Of a stretch of 64,000 nucleotides of DNA, positions 61,641-64,000 are shown piece by piece (position 1 is the first letter of the stretch; each line of letters begins with the position of its first letter). Position numbers and translations under genes: made by a program. The DNA lies in assembly GCF_014192015.1 (NCBI RefSeq), contig NZ_JACHXJ010000001.1, positions 496,001-560,000 on the forward strand. The letters run 5' to 3'. This DNA is from Paenibacillus rhizosphaerae. GTDB taxonomy: Bacteria; Bacillota; Bacilli; Paenibacillales; Paenibacillaceae. The notes under the pieces were generated by a model, which worked only from the letters and a program-made list of their open reading frames with translations, did no database searches and had not been told where the DNA came from.

Positions 61641-62600
61641 ATGAAGATCATTCCGATGAATGCCGAATGGCTTGACGCGATGTGTGACCTTTGGAATGGG
61701 GAACTAGGCGGCCATTTTCCGATGCGCAGGGAACTGATGAAGCAAAATACTTTTGAAGATGTGAACGTGTATGGCCCCGCTTCCGGGCTGGCCGTTGACG
61801 GGGAGGGCCGTCTGCTTGGGTTCGTGATCGCCAAGAAGTGGCAGGAGCCGGCGCGCGAAATGCAGCTGGGTGACGGCGGCGGATGGATTCAGGCCATCGT
61901 CGTCCGCCGCGATGCTCAAGGTCAGGGCATAGGGTCAGGGCTGCTCAGTCATGCAGAGAATGCCTTAAGAGAAGTCGGAGCGGTATCGGCAAGCATCGGG
62001 CGTGACCCGTGGCACTATTTTCCCGGGGTGCCGCTCGCACTGCCGGAGGTTAAGTCATGGTTTGCGCGCCGCGGGTACGAATACCTGTACGAGGTGTTCG
62101 ACCTGGTGAACGAAACCTCGGGCGGTAGCCTGCAGCGGCCCGAGTATCGGGATGGCGCCTTCGCACGCCTGCTTGTTCCGGGAGACCGCGAAGAGATGCT
62201 CCGTTTCTTCAAGCGGTGCTTTCCGGGACGCTGGTATTACGAGGCGCAGTGCTATTGGGAACGGGGAGGGCAGGGACGCGAGTTCGTCGGCCTGTTCCTG
62301 AAGGACGAAATGATCGGCTTTTGCCGCGTGAACGACGGCGAGTCTCCGCTGATTGCCCAGAATACTTATTGGGCGCCTCTGTTCAGTGAACCGCTTGGCG
62401 GCATCGGGCCGCTGGGCGTGGACGACCGGTTCCGCGGAAAAGGCTACGGGCTGGCGATCGTTCAGGACGGGGTCGTGGAGCTGACGGCCAGAGGTGTGAA
62501 GCACCTGGTTATCGATTGGACGGAATATGTGGATTTTTATGCCAAGCTTGGATTTCGGACCTGGAAAGGATATCATATCGGCAAAAAAACACTGATGTAG
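61641..62600 (+). CDS. Two-domain GNAT acetyltransferase
   Basis: A 319-residue protein with two GNAT domains. N-terminal domain (~1-160): IVVRRDAQGQGIGSGLLSHA with loop GQGIGSG. C-terminal domain (~165-315): GVDDRFRGKGYGLAIVQDGV with loop RGKGYG, and VDFYAKLGFRTWKGY. Both acetyl-CoA loops are intact, as in MshD-like enzymes, though the substrate is unknown. ATG at 61641 follows AAGGAGG by 7 nt; ATG 61638 is also possible. Confidence 0.87.
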   Translation: MKIIPMNAEWLDAMCDLWNGELGGHFPMRRELMKQNTFEDVNVYGPASGLAVDGEGRLLGFVIAKKWQEPAREMQLGDGGGWIQAIVVRRDAQGQGIGSGLLSHAENALREVGAVSASIGRDPWHYFPGVPLALPEVKSWFARRGYEYLYEVFDLVNETSGGSLQRPEYRDGAFARLLVPGDREEMLRFFKRCFPGRWYYEAQCYWERGGQGREFVGLFLKDEMIGFCRVNDGESPLIAQNTYWAPLFSEPLGGIGPLGVDDRFRGKGYGLAIVQDGVVELTARGVKHLVIDWTEYVDFYAKLGFRTWKGYHIGKKTLM

Positions 62601-62625
62601 CTCACCCGAAGAAGGAGGATGATGC

Positions 62626-62868
62626 ATGAATCCGGCAAAAGCGATTTGGCGGTTCTTTTTTCCCAAGGAGCGGATCCTGATCTTCACATCTTTCGACGCA
62701 GACAGCTATGCAAGGGCCAAGTCCAGACTGCTGAACGGAGGGATCCGCCACCGCTCGCGCATCGTCAGCCAGCCGACCGGCCGGGACACCTTTACAGGCA
62801 GGGGAATGACGCAATACGACTTGTACGTGGCCCAGGAAGATGAGCATGCCGCTAGGCATCTCCTGTAA
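62626..62868 (+). CDS. Small protein of unknown function, DUF2007-like pattern
   Basis: An 80-residue protein. Sequence ILIFTSFDADSYARAKSRLL (strand then helix), RIVSQPTGRDTF, and TQYDLYVAQEDEHAARHLL resemble the alpha/beta pattern of small 'putative signal transducing' DUF2007-type proteins, but I am unsure of the family. AAGGAGGATG lies just before the ATG. It follows the GNAT gene by 25 nt and probably shares its transcript. Confidence 0.65.
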   Translation: MNPAKAIWRFFFPKERILIFTSFDADSYARAKSRLLNGGIRHRSRIVSQPTGRDTFTGRGMTQYDLYVAQEDEHAARHLL

Positions 62869-62926
62869 TCCCCAACGGTTGGGCAGAGCTGCGAAGTAGC
62901 GTTACGGCCTTTTTTGCAGCTCGGAG

Positions 62927-62964
62927 AAAACTAGCCCCCGGTAAAGTAGCCGGGGGCTAGTTTT
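62927..62964. terminator. Bidirectional terminator
   Basis: AAAACTAGCCCCCGG (62927-62941) pairs perfectly with CCGGGGGCTAGTTTT (62950-62964), 8-nt loop, between convergent genes. Confidence 0.9.
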
Positions 62965-62983
62965 GGCTGCGGTGTATAGGCGG

Positions 62984-63532
62984 CTATTCGTCCAGTTTGG
63001 CAATCGTGGTAAATACGTCGTACAGCTTCTGCTCCGGGTGCTGGCGCTCGGTGTGCTTTTCCACAAACTCCGTCAATTGCTCAAAAAACGCTTTGGCTTC
63101 CTCTTCTGTCAAATAGATCTCGGAGTGGGACAGGTTCCCGGCTGGCTCCTCCTGGTTCTGGGCCTTCAGAAACTTCTTCTTGCTCTCCTCATACAAATCC
63201 TCCAGCAGCTTTTGCGTTTCGGAACGGAAAATTTTCTGGGCCGCCTCATCGATGTCCTTGCTGCGTTTAATCCGTACGGAGCCTTTGAAGGCCTGATAGT
63301 ATTTGGCCGTGATCCCGTTGATCTGCTTAGTATTCACTAGGACGATCAGTCCGATGCTCTCCAGCTTCTTAGCGTGGTAATAAACCTTGGCCGGAACCTC
63401 ACCGAGCTTGTCGGCGACATCCTTGACCGTAATGGGCTGGTCGGCTTTCTGAAAGCAGCTTAATATTTTCAAACGGTAAGGATCGGAATAAATCCGGATC
63501 TCCTCGATCGTGCTCAGTTCTTTTGTCTCCAA
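62984..63532 (-). CDS. ArsR-like winged-helix regulator
   Basis: A 182-residue protein. Residues ~15-75 form an ArsR/HTH_20-type domain (DPYRLKILSCFQKADQPITV, then KDVADKLGEVPAKVYYHAKK). It continues with a helical region rich in Glu and Lys (~90-180), which suggests dimerisation or ligand binding. The TTG start has GAGGTG 6 nt upstream; longer in-frame starts lack a site. It lies upstream of an MFS transporter on the same strand; regulation of that gene is plausible. Confidence 0.82.
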   Translation of the reverse strand: METKELSTIEEIRIYSDPYRLKILSCFQKADQPITVKDVADKLGEVPAKVYYHAKKLESIGLIVLVNTKQINGITAKYYQAFKGSVRIKRSKDIDEAAQKIFRSETQKLLEDLYEESKKKFLKAQNQEEPAGNLSHSEIYLTEEEAKAFFEQLTEFVEKHTERQHPEQKLYDVFTTIAKLDE

Positions 63533-63628
63533 TGTATGCACCTCAACATTTCCCGTATCTTGTTTTCCGGATCGTTTACCCTCATTATAAGCCCAGACGG
63601 CTCCAGAGCACAAAACGTTTCCTTCCCC

Positions 63629-64000
63629 CTAGATTTTCATAAATCCTTTTTGGCTCCACAAATAGGCTCCGGGTATCAGCATCAGCAGTCCAAACACGAG
63701 GTACAGCACATGGACCCCGACAAAGGCTCCGGCCCAACCGGCCAGCAGGCTTCCGACCGGAATGGCACAGGTGCAGATCGTGCTCGACAGCGCCCCGACC
63801 CGGCCAAGCATCGCTTTAGGGGTGACTTCCATCATATAGGTGGACACCGGCGTATTGATAAACGAAATGGCGAATCCCATGCCAAAGCAAAAGGCGGCCG
63901 CAGCATAGAGCGGATATTCCCTTAGAAGGGCGGGGACGTAGAGAAGACTGTACGTAACCCCAAGCAGCAAAAATCCAAACACGATCAGACTGCTTTTGCG
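63629..64000 (-). CDS. MFS transporter, C-terminal part (truncated by window end)
   Basis: The last ~123 residues of a polytopic transporter: four hydrophobic helices and the mid-protein phrase YMMEVTPKAMLGRVGALSST, typical of MFS exporters of the Enterobactin-exporter/MdtG type (EVTPKAMLGRV at the loop between helices 8 and 9). The frame is open to the window edge. Probably an efflux pump. The ArsR-like regulator lies 97 nt downstream of its stop. Confidence 0.82.
   Translation of the reverse strand, partial: RKSSLIVFGFLLLGVTYSLLYVPALLREYPLYAAAAFCFGMGFAISFINTPVSTYMMEVTPKAMLGRVGALSSTICTCAIPVGSLLAGWAGAFVGVHVLYLVFGLLMLIPGAYLWSQKGFMKI

Noticed and set aside
62886..62922. GAGCTGC/GCAGCTC hairpin after the small 62.6 kb gene
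   Set aside because: The T run lies inside the loop side rather than after the stem, and a much better terminator follows at 62927.

Overview
The window looks like a chromosomal segment of a spore-forming member of the Bacillota, most likely Paenibacillaceae. This is inferred from the mid-range base composition, the strong AGGAGG-type ribosome binding sites with frequent GTG and TTG starts, sporulation genes (ylbJ, a YjcZ-type protein), a FapR-controlled fatty-acid locus, and the order coaD-ylbJ-ylbL-tmcAL-ylbN-rpmF-fapR-plsX-fabHDG-acpP-fabF-rnc-smc-ftsY ... ylxM-ffh-rpsP-khpA-rimM-trmD. I saw no rRNA, tRNA, CRISPR array or complete insertion sequence.

Layout. 1-5.6 kb: end of a CBS-domain protein, a lipoteichoic-acid-synthase-type enzyme, a TetR regulator divergent from an ABC exporter with clear operators, and a nucleotidyltransferase. 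5.6-19.5 kb: accessory metabolism and regulation. It holds five GNAT acetyltransferases, a DinB-like protein, a broken nrdG remnant, an EamA transporter, a HAD phosphatase, rpiA, a VanZ-like protein, an MhqR-like MarR regulator with ywbE, an XRE/MmyB-type regulator divergent from an extra fabF, a zinc-ribbon membrane protein and a methyltransferase. 19.6-22.8 kb: an ECF sigma factor, a probable membrane anti-sigma and a large membrane-anchored TPR protein split by an in-frame TAG. 22.9-31.6 kb: two SGNH esterases, a TPR protein, a TetM-like ribosomal-protection GTPase, an alpha-glucosidase, an HD phosphohydrolase and a GH25 muramidase. 31.7-34.4 kb: small sporulation or surface-type low-complexity proteins, plus terminators with no gene of their own that suggest small RNAs.

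34.5-51.9 kb is the conserved core: rRNA methylation (rsmD), CoA synthesis (coaD), sporulation membrane protein (ylbJ), secreted protease (ylbL), tRNA acetylation (tmcAL), L32, and the FapR-regulated phospholipid and fatty-acid genes, followed by rnc, smc and ftsY. 52.2-55.8 kb is a four-gene minus-strand cassette plus a hemolysin-III-type gene that separates ftsY from ylxM-ffh. The cassette encodes a glycosyltransferase, a polysaccharide pyruvyl transferase and two small proteins sharing a beta-rich domain. 56.0-59.8 kb resumes with SRP and ribosome-maturation genes. After trmD the expected rplS is absent; an M20 dipeptidase, a double-GNAT protein, a small unknown, an ArsR-like regulator and a truncated MFS transporter fill the end.

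The strongest regulatory signals are the TetR, MhqR-like and FapR operators placed on recognisable promoters, and a twin palindrome around the 5.65 kb acetyltransferase start. The most unusual items are the TAG-split sensor-like gene in the ECF operon, the probable ATC start of fapR, the frameshifted nrdG relic, the paired domain in the minus cassette, and two candidate small RNAs near 33.5 and 34.2 kb.
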